Shown here piece by piece: positions 50,093 to 60,404 of a DNA stretch of 64,000 nt. The stretch is from contig NZ_QPJJ01000014.1 in assembly GCF_003337485.1 (NCBI RefSeq), forward strand, positions 1 through 64,000, in the 5' to 3' direction. The notes under the pieces are model-generated. The model was not told the DNA's origin, made no database searches, and was given only the letters and a program-made list of their open reading frames with translations. This stretch comes from Saliterribacillus persicus (GTDB lineage Bacteria; Bacillota; Bacilli; Bacillales; Amphibacillaceae). A program made the translations under genes and the position numbers. Every line of letters starts with the position of its first letter. The stretch's first letter is position 1.

Positions 50093-51136
50093 TTAAAAAG
50101 TTCCAAAAGTAAAAGTTGTTTTAGTAAAATACTTTTCATCTTTTTCTAACCAAACGGAAGGGAATCCGTCATGATGAATAGAAGCAGGTGAAGCTTGTGT
50201 CTCTAAACATAGCCCTAAATACTTGGCTGATTCACGTTCTCGCAAGTTTAAGTCCTCTGGTAGATTATTAGACGTGTACATCACAACACCAGGCTGATCT
50301 GTCGTAACTTTTAATTCACGCCCACTTTTTTCTTCGCGAACCTGTGCGCTTACTGGTTTATTATGGTTGAAAATAAAATAGTGATCGTAGCCATGATTTG
50401 CGACTAGATTTTGTTTATCATCTGAATCAATTCCATCTTTCATTAGACGGCCATTTCTGAAGTCATACGTGCTATTTGCTACATCTAGCTTTTGACCAGT
50501 AGGAATTAATTCCTCATCAAGCTCAACGAATTGATCACTATCAAGTGTGATTTCATGATTTTGAATATCTTCTTTTAAATTCCCACTTAAATTAAAGTAG
50601 GAATGATTTGTGGTCGTTAAGACTGTTTTTTGATCCGCAAGACCTTCATAAGTAATGGTAAACGCATTGTTGTTATTTAATGTATACGTTACAGTCATTT
50701 GAAGATTTCCTGGATAGCCATTATCACCATCTGCACTATTAAGTGACAAGGTAAGTCCTACTTCATGTGCATTTTCAAACGGTACAACCTTCCAAATGGA
50801 ATTATGAAAAGCTGGATTACCACCATGTAAATGGTGCTCTCCTTCATTTTTTGGAACGGTATAGCTTTTCCCGTCAATTTCAAACTGAGCTTTTTCGATT
50901 CTCCCTGCTACGCGACCAATCAGAGCTCCGAAAAAACCAGGATTAACTAAATAGTCCGCATAATCCTTAAAACCAACGACAACATTTTCAAGCTTGCCTT
51001 CACGATCTGGTGTTAATATTTTCGTAATGATACCACCAAAATCAAGAATGGATACGGCCATTCCATTATCGTTTACAAGTGTGAATTCTTTCCATTGTTG
51101 CTCTTTAACTGTCAGTGCTTCTGTGTTAATCTGCAT
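50093..51136 (-). CDS. galM: Aldose 1-epimerase (galactose mutarotase)
   Basis: A 347-residue mutarotase converting beta- to alpha-D-galactose. The catalytic residues are expected in TNHSYFNLSG (His), GYDHYFIFN (Asp/His region) and GLCLETQASP (Glu), all present. GRVAGRIEKAQFEIDGKSY and GEHHLHGG are typical. AGGAGG precedes the ATG at about 10 bases. Last gene of galK-galE-galT-galM. Confidence 0.94.
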   Translation of the reverse strand: MQINTEALTVKEQQWKEFTLVNDNGMAVSILDFGGIITKILTPDREGKLENVVVGFKDYADYLVNPGFFGALIGRVAGRIEKAQFEIDGKSYTVPKNEGEHHLHGGNPAFHNSIWKVVPFENAHEVGLTLSLNSADGDNGYPGNLQMTVTYTLNNNNAFTITYEGLADQKTVLTTTNHSYFNLSGNLKEDIQNHEITLDSDQFVELDEELIPTGQKLDVANSTYDFRNGRLMKDGIDSDDKQNLVANHGYDHYFIFNHNKPVSAQVREEKSGRELKVTTDQPGVVMYTSNNLPEDLNLRERESAKYLGLCLETQASPASIHHDGFPSVWLEKDEKYFTKTTFTFGTF

Positions 51137-51150
51137 TGAATTGTTACCTC

Positions 51151-52665
51151 CTATTTTGCTTCGTTTCCATAAGCAAGAAAACGCTTAAAGGCTGCTCGGC
51201 CTTTGTCATCCGTTTTATAGACACCGGCGTCTTCTAATACACGGGTGAATTTTTTGCCGAGCTCATCTTCTAATAACTGGTCGACATTTTCATTCGTTAC
51301 GTTAGCGTTTCTTTCTACTATTGATTGTACCCAATCTTGGTGATATTCTGCAACGTTAACCGATTCCCCAAGTAGATACTTTTTAATCGTTTCTATTTCA
51401 TCTTTTAAGCGAGGAGGTAATACTGCAAGACCCATAACTTCAATTAGACCAATATTTTCTTTTTTAATATGGTGAACATCTGCATGTGGGTGAAAGATCC
51501 CAAGTGGATGTTCATCTGACGTACGATTGTTTCGTAAGACAAGGTCTAATTCAAACTTTTCATCGCGCTTTCTAGCAATTGGTGTAATCGTGTTATGCGG
51601 TGTATCGTCCGTATAGGCAAAAATACCAGCATCCGCGTCACTGTAAGACTGCCATTTATTTAAAATAGATTCACCGGCATTAACTAGCTCCTCACGGTTC
51701 TCACTACGAAGCCTGATAACCGAAAGTGGCCACTTCACTATATGTGCTTCCACGCTAGCAAATTGATCAAGTGTAAAAGAGAACTCTTCATCTGCTTCTG
51801 TCATTGCAAAGGTATATCTTCCACCTTGATAATGGTCATGGGATAAAATACTGCCACCAACTATAGGTAAATCAGCATTAGAGCCAATAAAATAATGTGG
51901 GAATTTTTCTACAAAAGCAGTTAATCTAGCAAATGAACCTCGGTCTATTTTCATTGGTCGATGCTCACGTGCAAAAATGATGCTGTGCTCATTATAATAA
52001 ACGTATGGAGAGTATTGGAAAAACCAAGGCTCACCTTCTAATGGAACTTCTATAATGCGGTGATTAGAGCGAGCAGGATGGCCAATACGACCAACATATC
52101 CCTCATTTTCAGCGCAAAGCAAACACTTTGGATAGCTGACATTTTGCTTCATCGCACGTTCACGTTTTATTTGTTCAGGGTCCTTCTCAGGCTTCGATAG
52201 ATTTATTGTAATATCAAGAGCGCCATATGGTGAAGGTGTTTTATAGTGAATGTTTTTTGCAATTCGTTTTGTTTGAATGTAATTAATATCCTGGCTTAAG
52301 CGATAGAAATAATCAGTTGCAGCTTCCGGTGCTGTTTGATATTTTTCATAAAACAAAGCATTCACCCTAGATGGTAAGGGTAGGCATACATCCATTATTT
52401 TTGATGACAGTATTTCTTTTTCGTCTAAGATATCCTCTACAACATTTGTTTCCACCGCAGCAGAAAGTAAAGCATCCAAAATATCTGGTAGATCTAACTC
52501 TTTAAACTCCGGAAAATCCTCCACAGCATTTACATCAAAGCTTGCTTGTTGAAGTAGCCCTAGAACTTGATTTCGGACATAAATGTGATCACTAGTTTCA
52601 ATTAAATTTAATTCGATTGTCTTTTGAACAAATGCTTCCACTAATGCGGAAATTTTTTCTTCCAT
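51151..52665 (-). CDS. galT: Galactose-1-phosphate uridylyltransferase, class II
   Basis: A 504-residue enzyme that swaps UMP between UDP-glucose and galactose-1-phosphate. Length and motifs are those of the Firmicute GalT2 family: DITINLSKPEKDPEQI, YPKCLLCAENEGYVGR, ARSNHR, EHSIIF, SHDHYQGGRYTFAM (active-site His region) and NTITPIARKR. The ATG at 52665 is 2 bp past the galE stop; the frame's extra 15 upstream residues overlap galE and are rejected. AAAGGATG precedes it. Confidence 0.95.
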   Translation of the reverse strand: MEEKISALVEAFVQKTIELNLIETSDHIYVRNQVLGLLQQASFDVNAVEDFPEFKELDLPDILDALLSAAVETNVVEDILDEKEILSSKIMDVCLPLPSRVNALFYEKYQTAPEAATDYFYRLSQDINYIQTKRIAKNIHYKTPSPYGALDITINLSKPEKDPEQIKRERAMKQNVSYPKCLLCAENEGYVGRIGHPARSNHRIIEVPLEGEPWFFQYSPYVYYNEHSIIFAREHRPMKIDRGSFARLTAFVEKFPHYFIGSNADLPIVGGSILSHDHYQGGRYTFAMTEADEEFSFTLDQFASVEAHIVKWPLSVIRLRSENREELVNAGESILNKWQSYSDADAGIFAYTDDTPHNTITPIARKRDEKFELDLVLRNNRTSDEHPLGIFHPHADVHHIKKENIGLIEVMGLAVLPPRLKDEIETIKKYLLGESVNVAEYHQDWVQSIVERNANVTNENVDQLLEDELGKKFTRVLEDAGVYKTDDKGRAAFKRFLAYGNEAK

Positions 52666-52667
52666 GT

Positions 52668-53663
52668 TTATGCATCCTTTCCGTAGCCATCTGGATGTGC
52701 TTGATGCCAATTCCAGGCATCTTCGATAATTCGAGTAATATCCGTTCTTTTTGGTTTCCAGCCTAACGTTTTTTGTGCTTTATCAGATGATGCGATCAAT
52801 GTACTTGGATCACCTGCGCGTCTTGGTGCTACTTTAGCCGGAATTTCATGATCTGTTACCTTACGTGCTGTATCAATAATTTCTTTAACAGAGAATCCTT
52901 GCGAGCTTCCTAGATTAAAAATGTTACTTTCTCCACCGTTTTGGAGGTAGTTAAGTGCTAATACATGGGCGTCAATCAAATCTTCCACATGTACGTAATC
53001 ACGGATACAGGTTCCGTCTGGCGTATCATAATCTTCGCCGAAAATTGAAATATGCTCACGTTGGTTTAAAGCGACCTGAAGAACAATTGGAATCAAATGT
53101 GATTCTGGACGATGATCCTCACCAATTTCTCCCGTCTGGCGTGCACCAGCAACATTAAAATAACGAAGAGAAACATAACGGATTCCATGGGCAATCTCAC
53201 ACCATTTCATCATTTTTTCCATCGTAAGCTTGGTTTCACCATACGTGCTTGTAGGTAATGTTGGCATTGCTTCAGTGATTGGTACTTGTTCTGGCTCCCC
53301 GTAAGTAGCGGCAGTAGAAGAAAAGACAATATTTTTCACATCGAATTCTGTCATTGCTTGCAGTAATACTTGTGTTCCGTATACATTGTTATCAAAATAT
53401 TTTAATGGAACCTCCATCGATTCTCCAACAAGGGAGTTAGCCGCAAAATGCACAACACCTTCAATATTTTCATGACTAAACACTTCTCTTAAAAATTCAA
53501 TATCACGAATATCACCACGGTAGAAGCTGGCTTTTTCGTGGACAGCATCTTCGTGTCCAGTTTCTAAGCTATCAATTACCACGACATCTTTTCCTTGGTC
53601 AATCAGTTGATATACGGCGTGCGAACCAATGTAACCGGCACCGCCTAATACTAAAATACTCAT
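52668..53663 (-). CDS. galE: UDP-glucose 4-epimerase
   Basis: A 331-residue SDR that interconverts UDP-galactose and UDP-glucose. The NAD motif GGAGYIGSH is at residues 7-15, [14 protein letters not shown] near 70, and the active site has SSTAATYG and YGETK near residues 115-145; ASQ-like substrate contacts include YFNVAGA and [24 protein letters not shown] precedes the ATG, which is 2 bp past galK. Second gene of the operon. Confidence 0.95.
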   Translation of the reverse strand: MSILVLGGAGYIGSHAVYQLIDQGKDVVVIDSLETGHEDAVHEKASFYRGDIRDIEFLREVFSHENIEGVVHFAANSLVGESMEVPLKYFDNNVYGTQVLLQAMTEFDVKNIVFSSTAATYGEPEQVPITEAMPTLPTSTYGETKLTMEKMMKWCEIAHGIRYVSLRYFNVAGARQTGEIGEDHRPESHLIPIVLQVALNQREHISIFGEDYDTPDGTCIRDYVHVEDLIDAHVLALNYLQNGGESNIFNLGSSQGFSVKEIIDTARKVTDHEIPAKVAPRRAGDPSTLIASSDKAQKTLGWKPKRTDITRIIEDAWNWHQAHPDGYGKDA

Positions 53664-53665
53664 TC

Positions 53666-54844
53666 TTATTCCTCCTCTGTTAATAATTTTGCCCCGTCAC
53701 CAATCGCTGCTTCGTAAAAGGTAGGTGCATACCCAATTTTAGTTTCATATACAGACTTAATTTCTTCTTTAAAAAGATCTGCTTTTTGTTTCTCTACAAT
53801 GGCAATCGCACATCCGCCAAATCCTGCTCCGGTCATGCGGGCTCCTAATACTCCAGGAAGCTCCCAAGCGGTTTCGGCGATCGTATCTAATTCGGTGCCT
53901 GTCACCTCGTAATCATCTCTTAACGAAATATGTGATTGATTGACAAGTTCGCCAAAAGCTTCAAGCTCTCCTGCTTTTAATTTTTTCAAGGCTTCGATTG
54001 TGCGTGCATTCTCATAAACGGCGTGTTTTGCGCGCTTTTGGTCTGTGCTATTTTTAATTTTATCTTTGTGCTGCTCGAATTGTTCAGGTGTGAGTTCTCC
54101 TAGGGAACGAATCGATAATGTTTCTTGCAAGTTTGCTAACGCACGTTCACATTCTGAGCGTCGTTCATTGTATTTAGAGTCTGCTAACTCGCGTCTTTTA
54201 TTAGTATTTATAATAACAATCGAATGATCATCAAGCTCAATTGGTGCATATTCATATTTTAATGTGTCACAATCAAGCAGCATGGCGTGATCTTTTTTTC
54301 CTTTACCAATTGCGAATTGATCCATAATTCCAGAGTTAACACCGATAAATTTATTTTCAACCAATTGACCGATTTGAACCATGCGAATACGATCAATATC
54401 TAAACCAAATAAATGCTCAAGCATCACTCCAGTTACAAGCTCGATTGAAGCAGATGAAGATAAACCTGCGCCGTTTGGAATATTACCATAGAATAGAACG
54501 TCAAAACCTTGCTTGATTTCAAAGCCTTCTTCAAGGAAGTAATGTAGCATTCCTTTCGGGTAATTCGTCCAATCATCTTCTTTTTTATAGCTTAAATCAT
54601 CTAACGACACTTCTATTATACCTTTTTCGGGAAAGTTATCAGAGTAAAAACGCAAGGTGCGATCATCTCTTTTTGCTGCTATTGCATATGTTCCAAATGA
54701 AATGGCAGCAGGGAAAACGTGACCTCCATTATAATCTGTATGCTCACCGATTAAATTTATCCTGCCAGGTGCAAAAAAGGATTGTGTAGTAGCTGTACTT
54801 TTAAAAACTTGATCAAATTTCTGTTTTAGTTGAGTTGTATGCAT
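53666..54844 (-). CDS. galK: Galactokinase
   Basis: A 392-residue GHMP kinase that makes galactose-1-phosphate. The galactose signature [19 protein letters not shown] is at residues 27-45, the ATP-binding [17 protein letters not shown] near residues 123-139, the catalytic Asp in [13 protein letters not shown], and the C-terminal [12 protein letters not shown] motif. AGGAGG precedes the ATG. First gene of the four-gene Leloir operon. It should receive galactose from the GH36 enzyme. Confidence 0.95.
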   Translation of the reverse strand: MHTTQLKQKFDQVFKSTATTQSFFAPGRINLIGEHTDYNGGHVFPAAISFGTYAIAAKRDDRTLRFYSDNFPEKGIIEVSLDDLSYKKEDDWTNYPKGMLHYFLEEGFEIKQGFDVLFYGNIPNGAGLSSSASIELVTGVMLEHLFGLDIDRIRMVQIGQLVENKFIGVNSGIMDQFAIGKGKKDHAMLLDCDTLKYEYAPIELDDHSIVIINTNKRRELADSKYNERRSECERALANLQETLSIRSLGELTPEQFEQHKDKIKNSTDQKRAKHAVYENARTIEALKKLKAGELEAFGELVNQSHISLRDDYEVTGTELDTIAETAWELPGVLGARMTGAGFGGCAIAIVEKQKADLFKEEIKSVYETKIGYAPTFYEAAIGDGAKLLTEEE

Positions 54845-54896
54845 GATTAATAACCTCCTAGAATTATAGACTTAATTAAATTAATTTATTAACTTT

Positions 54897-54925
54897 ATTT
54901 TAAGCGATACAAATAGAAATTACAA
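54897..54925 (-). promoter_or_regulatory. SigmaA promoter of the gal operon
   Basis: On the minus strand TTGTAA (54925-54920), 17 bases, TAAAAT (54902-54897). Between the -10 and the ribosome binding site is an AT-rich imperfect dyad (TTAATAAATTAATTTAATTAA region, 54871-54891) that could be a regulator site. Confidence 0.7.
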
Positions 54926-54960
54926 GTCTAACAAGAGGTGAGTTTCCCATTAAAGATAAA

Positions 54961-54996
54961 AAACAGCCTAACCCGTTTAAGGGATAGGCTGTTTTA
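54961..54996 (-). terminator. Terminator of metE
   Basis: AAACAGCCTAACCC (54961-54974) pairs with GGGATAGGCTGTTT (54981-54994) with one mismatch. On the minus strand it is followed by TTTTTTATC. It ends just before the gal promoter. Confidence 0.85.
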
Positions 54997-55010
54997 AGGA
55001 GTTGGAGATA

Positions 55011-57302
55011 CTATTTTTGTTCGGTAAGGGCTAACTTACGTACTTCTTTTGCGGCAGTTATCATATTCTCTAATGCTGCGATCGTTTCAGGCTCTTGTCT
55101 TGTTTTTAATCCGCAATCTGGATTAATCCAAAACTTTTCAATCGAGATTGTTTCAAGTGCACGTGAAATGTTTTTCTTTAATTCTTCCACACTTGGCACA
55201 CGTGGGCTGTGAATATCATAAACACCTAATCCAATTTCTTTTTCATAATTATTTTCCTCGAAGGTGCTGATAAGCTCACCGTGGCTACGTGATGTTTCAA
55301 TAGAGATTACATCTGCATCCAATTCATCAATCGCTTCATATATTTCTCCGAATTCCGAATAACACATATGGGTATGAATTTGTGTCTCAGGTTTAACAGT
55401 AGCGGTAGCTAAACGGAATGCTTCGACTGCTGCATCTAGATAGGTTTTCCACTTTTGTTTATCTAAAGGCAACCCTTCGCGAAGTGCTGGTTCATCAACC
55501 TGGATAATATTAATACCAGCTTCTTCTAGCGCTAATACTTCCTTCTCTAATGCAAGAGCAATTTGATTTAATACAGTAAAGCGAGGTAGTCCGTCATGTA
55601 CAAATGACCAGTTTAAAATGGTAATCGGTCCGGTTAACATTCCTTTTACAGGCTTATCAGTTAACGACTGTGCATAGGTGATATCCTCAACTGTGATTGC
55701 TTTTTCAAAAGCTACATCACCAACAATTAATGGTGGTTTTACACAACGAGAACCATAGGACTGAACCCAGCCATATTCCGTCACATTAAACCCTGCAAGC
55801 TTTTCACCAAAGTATTCCACCATGTCTGTGCGTTCAAATTCCCCATGCACAAGTACATCAAGGTCTAAATCTTCTTGAATTTGAATCCATTTTTTTGTTT
55901 CATTTTGAACAAATGTAGTATATTCTTCGTTTGAAATGTCACCCTGACGCCATGCTCTTCTTGTTTGCTTAACTTCCTGTGTTTGTGGCAAGCTTCCGAT
56001 TGTTGTTGTCGGTAATAGTGGTAATTGTAAAAGCTCACGTTGTTTTTTGATTCGTTCACTAAAGCTTAAAGAACGATAAGTATTTTCAAGATCAAGTGTT
56101 TCAAGCTCTTGTTTTACATTTTCATTATTACGATAAGTTGATGTATTTAGAGCATGAAGACTTTCCTTGTTTTTATTGAATATTGCTTGCACCTGTTCGA
56201 TGCCATTTTCACTTGCGTGCGTGATAGCATATATTTCTTTTATCTTTTCATCTGCAAACGCTAATCCATCTAAAATAACTTTATCAATATTAGCTTCCGA
56301 TTTAGTTGTCACCGGTACGTGTAAAAGGGAGCAGGATGGCTGAATAATAATTGTTTCACTTTCCACTGATGCTTCAATTTTCTTTACAAGCTCTAAGCTC
56401 TTTTCCAAATCGGCACGCCATACGTTTCTACCATTGATAACACCTGCTGCTAAAGCTTTATCTTTTGGAAAACCATATTTTTTAATTTGCTCAAGGTTAT
56501 CTCCGTGGATAAAGTCAAGGCCTATAGCATCTACTGGTAACTGGATAACCTCTTTATAATTTTGAACTGTTTCAAAATAGGTTTGTAAAATGATTTTGCT
56601 TTTTGGTACGGCTTCTTTTAGCTTTTTGTACGTATCTTTTACTAATTCTAATTCCTTCTCAGATAAGTTTGTTCCTAGAATCGGCTCATCAATTTGGATC
56701 CATGCGGCACCCGCTGCACTTAATTCTTGTAAAACTTGAATATAAAGTGGGGTAAAGGCATCGATTAAATCGTTTAATTGTGCTTCACTATAACCCTTTG
56801 ATAGTTTAATAAAGGTTACAGGTCCTAGTAAAACAGGCTTGGCTTCAATCCCTAACTCCTCTTTTGCTTCGTTGTAATAATGGAGCACACGGTTTTGGAC
56901 AAGGGTTGGTTTGACGTTATTTAATTCTGGTACGATGTAGTGATAATTGGTATTAAACCATTTGGTCATTTCAGCGGCAACAGCATTTTTCTCACCACGC
57001 GCAATTGCGAAATAGGTATCTAAGTCTGTCGCATTATGATTCGTTTGGAATCTTTCCGGAATGGCACCAAACATTACTGCTGTATCTAATACGTGATCAT
57101 AAAAGGAAAAATCACCTACTGGAATAAGATCTATTCCTAATTCTTGTTGCTTTTTTAAATTTTCTAAACGCAATGCAGTAGTTCTTTCTAATAGCGTTTC
57201 TTCTGTAATTGATTTGCTCCAGTATGCTTCTAATGCATTTTTCCATTCTCTTTTTTCTCCGATTCTTGGGTAACCTAAATTTGAACTAATAAATTTTGTC
57301 AT
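55011..57302 (-). CDS. metE: Cobalamin-independent methionine synthase
   Basis: A 763-residue two-barrel enzyme that moves a methyl group from methyltetrahydrofolate triglutamate to homocysteine. The N-terminal barrel opens with [22 protein letters not shown]. The C-terminal zinc site has His and Cys in [10 protein letters not shown], Glu in the preceding LHGEFERTD region, and Cys in [24 protein letters not shown] marks the second barrel. AAAGGAGCGGAAAAAC precedes the ATG. It is downstream of yitJ with 57 bp between, sharing its SAM riboswitch. Confidence 0.95.
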   Translation of the reverse strand: MTKFISSNLGYPRIGEKREWKNALEAYWSKSITEETLLERTTALRLENLKKQQELGIDLIPVGDFSFYDHVLDTAVMFGAIPERFQTNHNATDLDTYFAIARGEKNAVAAEMTKWFNTNYHYIVPELNNVKPTLVQNRVLHYYNEAKEELGIEAKPVLLGPVTFIKLSKGYSEAQLNDLIDAFTPLYIQVLQELSAAGAAWIQIDEPILGTNLSEKELELVKDTYKKLKEAVPKSKIILQTYFETVQNYKEVIQLPVDAIGLDFIHGDNLEQIKKYGFPKDKALAAGVINGRNVWRADLEKSLELVKKIEASVESETIIIQPSCSLLHVPVTTKSEANIDKVILDGLAFADEKIKEIYAITHASENGIEQVQAIFNKNKESLHALNTSTYRNNENVKQELETLDLENTYRSLSFSERIKKQRELLQLPLLPTTTIGSLPQTQEVKQTRRAWRQGDISNEEYTTFVQNETKKWIQIQEDLDLDVLVHGEFERTDMVEYFGEKLAGFNVTEYGWVQSYGSRCVKPPLIVGDVAFEKAITVEDITYAQSLTDKPVKGMLTGPITILNWSFVHDGLPRFTVLNQIALALEKEVLALEEAGINIIQVDEPALREGLPLDKQKWKTYLDAAVEAFRLATATVKPETQIHTHMCYSEFGEIYEAIDELDADVISIETSRSHGELISTFEENNYEKEIGLGVYDIHSPRVPSVEELKKNISRALETISIEKFWINPDCGLKTRQEPETIAALENMITAAKEVRKLALTEQK

Positions 57303-57359
57303 GTTTTTCCGCTCCTTTAATTTTTAATTTATAGCTTTCCATTAATAATGGAGAGTAGC

Positions 57360-59216
57360 TTAACTATTAAGTGTTTGCGTTTGTTTCTTTAAGGTTTGTT
57401 CATGAATATAATCTGTTAGTTCTACCGTTAACTCATAGTACATAAACGGTGTAACTAAGTAGACACCATTAAAATATTCAATTGCTGTATCAATGAGCTC
57501 CTTAGCAATTGCGATACCCTGTCTGAAGCCTGTAGCCCGGTTGTGGCTCGCTTGTTGCATTCTATCCCTAACATCGTCAGAAAGCCTCATACCTGGTACT
57601 TCATGGTGCAAAAATTCTGCGTTTTTATAGGAAATTAATGGCATAATTCCAATAAAGATAGGTGTTTCAATGTGTTTCGTTGCGTGATAAAGCTCTATTA
57701 TTGTTTCCTTATTAAAAATCGGTTGTGTTAAAAAGTAATCAGCACCTTGTGCTATTTTCTTTTCCATTCGTTTGACAGCTTTATTGATGTGAGCAACATT
57801 CGGATTAAATGCAGCTGCAACTTGAAAATTAGTTTTTGTTTGAAGGGAGGTTCCAGCAAAGGAGATTCCCTCATTACACTGTTTAATCAAGCGTGTTAAA
57901 TCAAAGGATGTAACATCAAAAACAGAAGACGCCCCGGGGAAACCACCAATACGAGTAGGGTCACCGGTAATCGCTAATATTTCATCAAATCCCAACGTAT
58001 GCATTCCCATGAGATGTGACTGTAACCCAATTAAATTTCGATCACGACAGGTTAGATGAATTAATGTTTTTATATCGATCCCTTTTTGTTTAATCATCGT
58101 TGCCATTGCTGTGTTACTGACTCTTGGCGTTGCTAGAGAATTATCTGCTAGCGTAATGGCATCAACCCCCGCATCCTTTAGCGCTTGAACACCATCTAAA
58201 AAGGAATCTACCTGTAAGTGCTTTGGTGAATCGAGCTCGACGATTACGGTATGTCTTTTTTTCGCAATCGAGGCAATGGTATCCTGACTATCCTTTTTCT
58301 GCTTATCGATGATATGGATAGCTTGCTCGATAGGTTTTATTTTTTTTTCAGTTAACGGCGATAAGCCTTCGACACCTTTTCGTAATGCCTGCACATGCTC
58401 TGGGGTGGTACCACAACAACCCCCAATTAAGCGCACGCCCTGCTTTTGAAAATTAGTAGCGCACGACTTAAAATAAGCAGCATCACTGCTGTAGACAAGC
58501 TTGCCATCCTCATAAGCTGGTAAACTAGCATTCGGATAAGCAGCAAGGTGGGCTTGCTTTGGCAGTGGTACATACTCAAGGGATTCAAGCATGTGATGCG
58601 GTCCAAGTCTACAATTGACACCGACGACATCTGCACCCAGATCTTCTAATTGTTTAAAAGCGTCTGGTAATGTTATTCCGTTTTCAAGGATGCCTGGTTC
58701 ATGCATGGAAACATTTGTGATGATTGGTAGATCTGTTTCCTCTCTAGCAATCTGTAAACAATCCTTCAATTCATTCAAATCGTAATAGGTTTCTAGCAAT
58801 AAACCATTTACACCTTCAAGTAAAAAGGTGTAAAGCTGCTCTTTGAAGCTTCGGATAATTTCTTTTCTTGAGCTTGTTATTTTTTGGACGCCACTAATGC
58901 CACCAATCGTTCCTAAAACATATGCTTTACTGTTGGCAGCTGTCTTTGCTAATTGAATCGCTTTACTGTTAATTTTTTGTACTTCATCTTCTAAGCCATA
59001 ACGGGATAATTTTAAGTAATTTGCTCCATAAGTATTCGTTTGAATAACGTCCGCTCCAGCCTGAATATAGGACTCATGTACATGCAATACTTCATCTGGA
59101 TTTGTTAAATTAAAAGCTTCGAAGCATTGATCGACACCATGCGCATAAAGAAGTGTACCCATGGCCCCATCAGCAATGAGGATCTTGTTATTTAAATCCT
59201 CTCTTAAATCTTTCAC
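57360..59216 (-). CDS. yitJ: Homocysteine methyltransferase / methylenetetrahydrofolate reductase fusion
   Basis: A 618-residue fusion. Residues about 1-300 are a homocysteine S-methyltransferase barrel (LIADGAMGTLLYAHG, zinc Cys in GVNCRLGP and GGCCGTTPEH); residues about 330-610 are a MetF-type reductase (VIVELDSPK, HLTCRDRN, LAITGDPTRIGG, FLTQPIF). It resembles B. subtilis YitJ, including length. It makes methyl-THF for MetE. The start is GTG 59216, 8 bases after GAGGAGG; a longer frame to 59273 runs into the riboswitch terminator. Controlled by the SAM riboswitch. Confidence 0.94.
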   Translation of the reverse strand: MKDLREDLNNKILIADGAMGTLLYAHGVDQCFEAFNLTNPDEVLHVHESYIQAGADVIQTNTYGANYLKLSRYGLEDEVQKINSKAIQLAKTAANSKAYVLGTIGGISGVQKITSSRKEIIRSFKEQLYTFLLEGVNGLLLETYYDLNELKDCLQIAREETDLPIITNVSMHEPGILENGITLPDAFKQLEDLGADVVGVNCRLGPHHMLESLEYVPLPKQAHLAAYPNASLPAYEDGKLVYSSDAAYFKSCATNFQKQGVRLIGGCCGTTPEHVQALRKGVEGLSPLTEKKIKPIEQAIHIIDKQKKDSQDTIASIAKKRHTVIVELDSPKHLQVDSFLDGVQALKDAGVDAITLADNSLATPRVSNTAMATMIKQKGIDIKTLIHLTCRDRNLIGLQSHLMGMHTLGFDEILAITGDPTRIGGFPGASSVFDVTSFDLTRLIKQCNEGISFAGTSLQTKTNFQVAAAFNPNVAHINKAVKRMEKKIAQGADYFLTQPIFNKETIIELYHATKHIETPIFIGIMPLISYKNAEFLHHEVPGMRLSDDVRDRMQQASHNRATGFRQGIAIAKELIDTAIEYFNGVYLVTPFMYYELTVELTDYIHEQTLKKQTQTLNS

Positions 59217-59256
59217 ATTTTTTCCTCCTCTCTCATTTCTACTTGAGGATGAAAGA

Positions 59257-59293
59257 AAAAAAAGAGCCTTCATCCATATTGATGAAGACCCTT
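59257..59293 (-). terminator. SAM-riboswitch-controlled terminator
   Basis: On the minus strand AAGGGTCTTCATC pairs with GATGAAGGCTCTT over 13 bp with two wobbles, then eight T. Confidence 0.9.
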
Positions 59294-59310
59294 TTATCTT
59301 TAACAGGATT

Positions 59311-59423
59311 CCTCATCTCTCAAGTATTGATCAAATAGACCAATATGCTGGAATTAGCACCTTGTCTTTTACAGACGGTTGCTGAGGCTTCGAAGGGCCA
59401 GTCCCTCCACCTCTCTTGATAAG
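59311..59423 (-). promoter_or_regulatory. SAM-I (S-box) riboswitch
   Basis: On the minus strand the aptamer shows CTTATCAAGAGAGGTGGAGG (59423-59404), GACTGGCCC, GAAGCCTCAGCAACC, AAGGTGCTAATTCCAGCA and the closing CTTGAGAGATGAGG (59324-59311), all conserved S-box blocks in order. S-adenosylmethionine binding should favour the terminator at 59257-59293 and shut off yitJ-metE. Confidence 0.97.
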
Positions 59424-59640
59424 AAAAAACTTATTTAGTTTTATGATTAGTTATATTACATCATTTGGAAAACAATATCAAGGGGATTTTGGAATTAAAT
59501 AAATCTTTTTCAAATAAATGGGTATATTAAGCCAGTTAAGTTGACAGAGAAAGGGTTTGTGGTAATCTAGAATAAATGATAATAATTCTCATTTGAAGAG
59601 GTCGTATAAAGGGGAATTTAATTGGAAAGGGGAAAAGAGA
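59424..59640. other. Intergenic region between the S-box and the nitroreductase
   Basis: About 215 bases. TTGACA at 59541-59546 is a clear -35, with only weak -10 candidates (TAATCT at 16 bases, TAGAAT at 21). A Fur-type box follows at 59577-59591. No gene. Confidence 0.5.
59577..59591. promoter_or_regulatory. Fur box before the nitroreductase
   Basis: TGATAATAATTCTCA matches the 7-1-7 consensus TGATAATnATTATCA in 14 of 15 bases. The dyad extends to AATGATAAT/ATTCTCATT with one mismatch. It lies near the predicted transcription start. Confidence 0.7.
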
Positions 59641-60201
59641 ATGGAGTTAAAACGAATTATTGAGGAAAGACGGTCTGTCCAATTATTTCAGGACAAAGAA
59701 GTCCCAGAGAAATTAATGAAGGAATTACTAGAGACAGCAATTTGGGTTCCAAACCATAAAATGACACAGCCGTGGCGCTTTGTATTTGTTAAAGGAGAAG
59801 CTAAAAAACGTTTAGCTTCGATAAATCAAAAGCTAACAGAAGAGAAGTGTGAAGATGGCGAGCGAGAAAAGCTTGGTCAGCTAGCATTTGAAAAAATAAA
59901 CAATCTTCCATTTATTATCATGGTGCTAAACGAGCTGAATGAGAAAGAAAAGCTACAGGAAGAGGATTATGCTTCCACCAGCTGTGTGATTCATAACCTC
60001 AGTTTACTTGCATGGGAACAAGGAATAGGCATGATTTGGAAGACAGGAAAGCTAAGCTTTTGCGATGAAACGACTGCTTTGATTGGAATGAAAGACAATG
60101 AACGTGTGGTAGGAATGCTTCAAATAGGCTATCCGGCCAAAGTTCCAAAAGCGCTACCTCGTAAAGATGTGAACGACCGCATTACAATATTAGAAGATTA
60201 A
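59641..60201 (+). CDS. Nitroreductase family protein
   Basis: A 186-residue FMN-dependent oxidoreductase. The FMN-contact motif is IIEERRSVQLFQDKEVPEKL at the start, then PNHKMTQPWRFVFVKG near residues 38-53, and the C-terminal GMIWKTGK and VVGMLQIGYPA blocks. Size fits the short YdjA/YdgI-like type that can act as homodimers. AAAGGGGAAAAGAGA precedes the ATG; the earlier ATG in frame has no site. The Fur box upstream suggests induction by iron limitation, so a ferric reductase-like role is possible but unproven. Confidence 0.85.
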   Translation: MELKRIIEERRSVQLFQDKEVPEKLMKELLETAIWVPNHKMTQPWRFVFVKGEAKKRLASINQKLTEEKCEDGEREKLGQLAFEKINNLPFIIMVLNELNEKEKLQEEDYASTSCVIHNLSLLAWEQGIGMIWKTGKLSFCDETTALIGMKDNERVVGMLQIGYPAKVPKALPRKDVNDRITILED

Positions 60202-60206
60202 TATAT

Positions 60207-60243
60207 AGCTGATTCTCTTTTTACGAAGAGGATCAGCTTTTTT
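60207..60243 (+). terminator. Terminator of the nitroreductase gene
   Basis: AGCTGATTCTCTT (60207-60219) pairs with AAGAGGATCAGCT (60226-60238) with one wobble, then TTTTT. Confidence 0.88.
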
Positions 60244-60263
60244 AATGGCTAAAACTAAGAAAT

Positions 60264-60375
60264 ACGAATAAACGAGTCAGGTTGACGAATATAGGTGAAA
60301 ATTTACGAATATATTAAAAAATTACCGAATAAAGCGAAGAAATAGACGAAAATATGTCAGAAAATACGAATATCC
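60264..60375. repeat. Second phased array, 20-21 bp period (ACGAATA core)
   Basis: CGAA cores begin at 60265, 60286, 60306, 60326, 60347 and 60367, spaced 21, 20, 20, 21 and 20. Most read ACGAATA; the fourth reads CCGAATAAAGCGAAG, which recalls GGCGGAATAAAGCGATA of the array at 30451-30582. The rest of each unit has diverged. It starts about 20 bp behind the nitroreductase terminator. Confidence 0.75.
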
Positions 60376-60404
60376 ATCAATCTATCTTTAGAATAAATAG
60401 TCTA

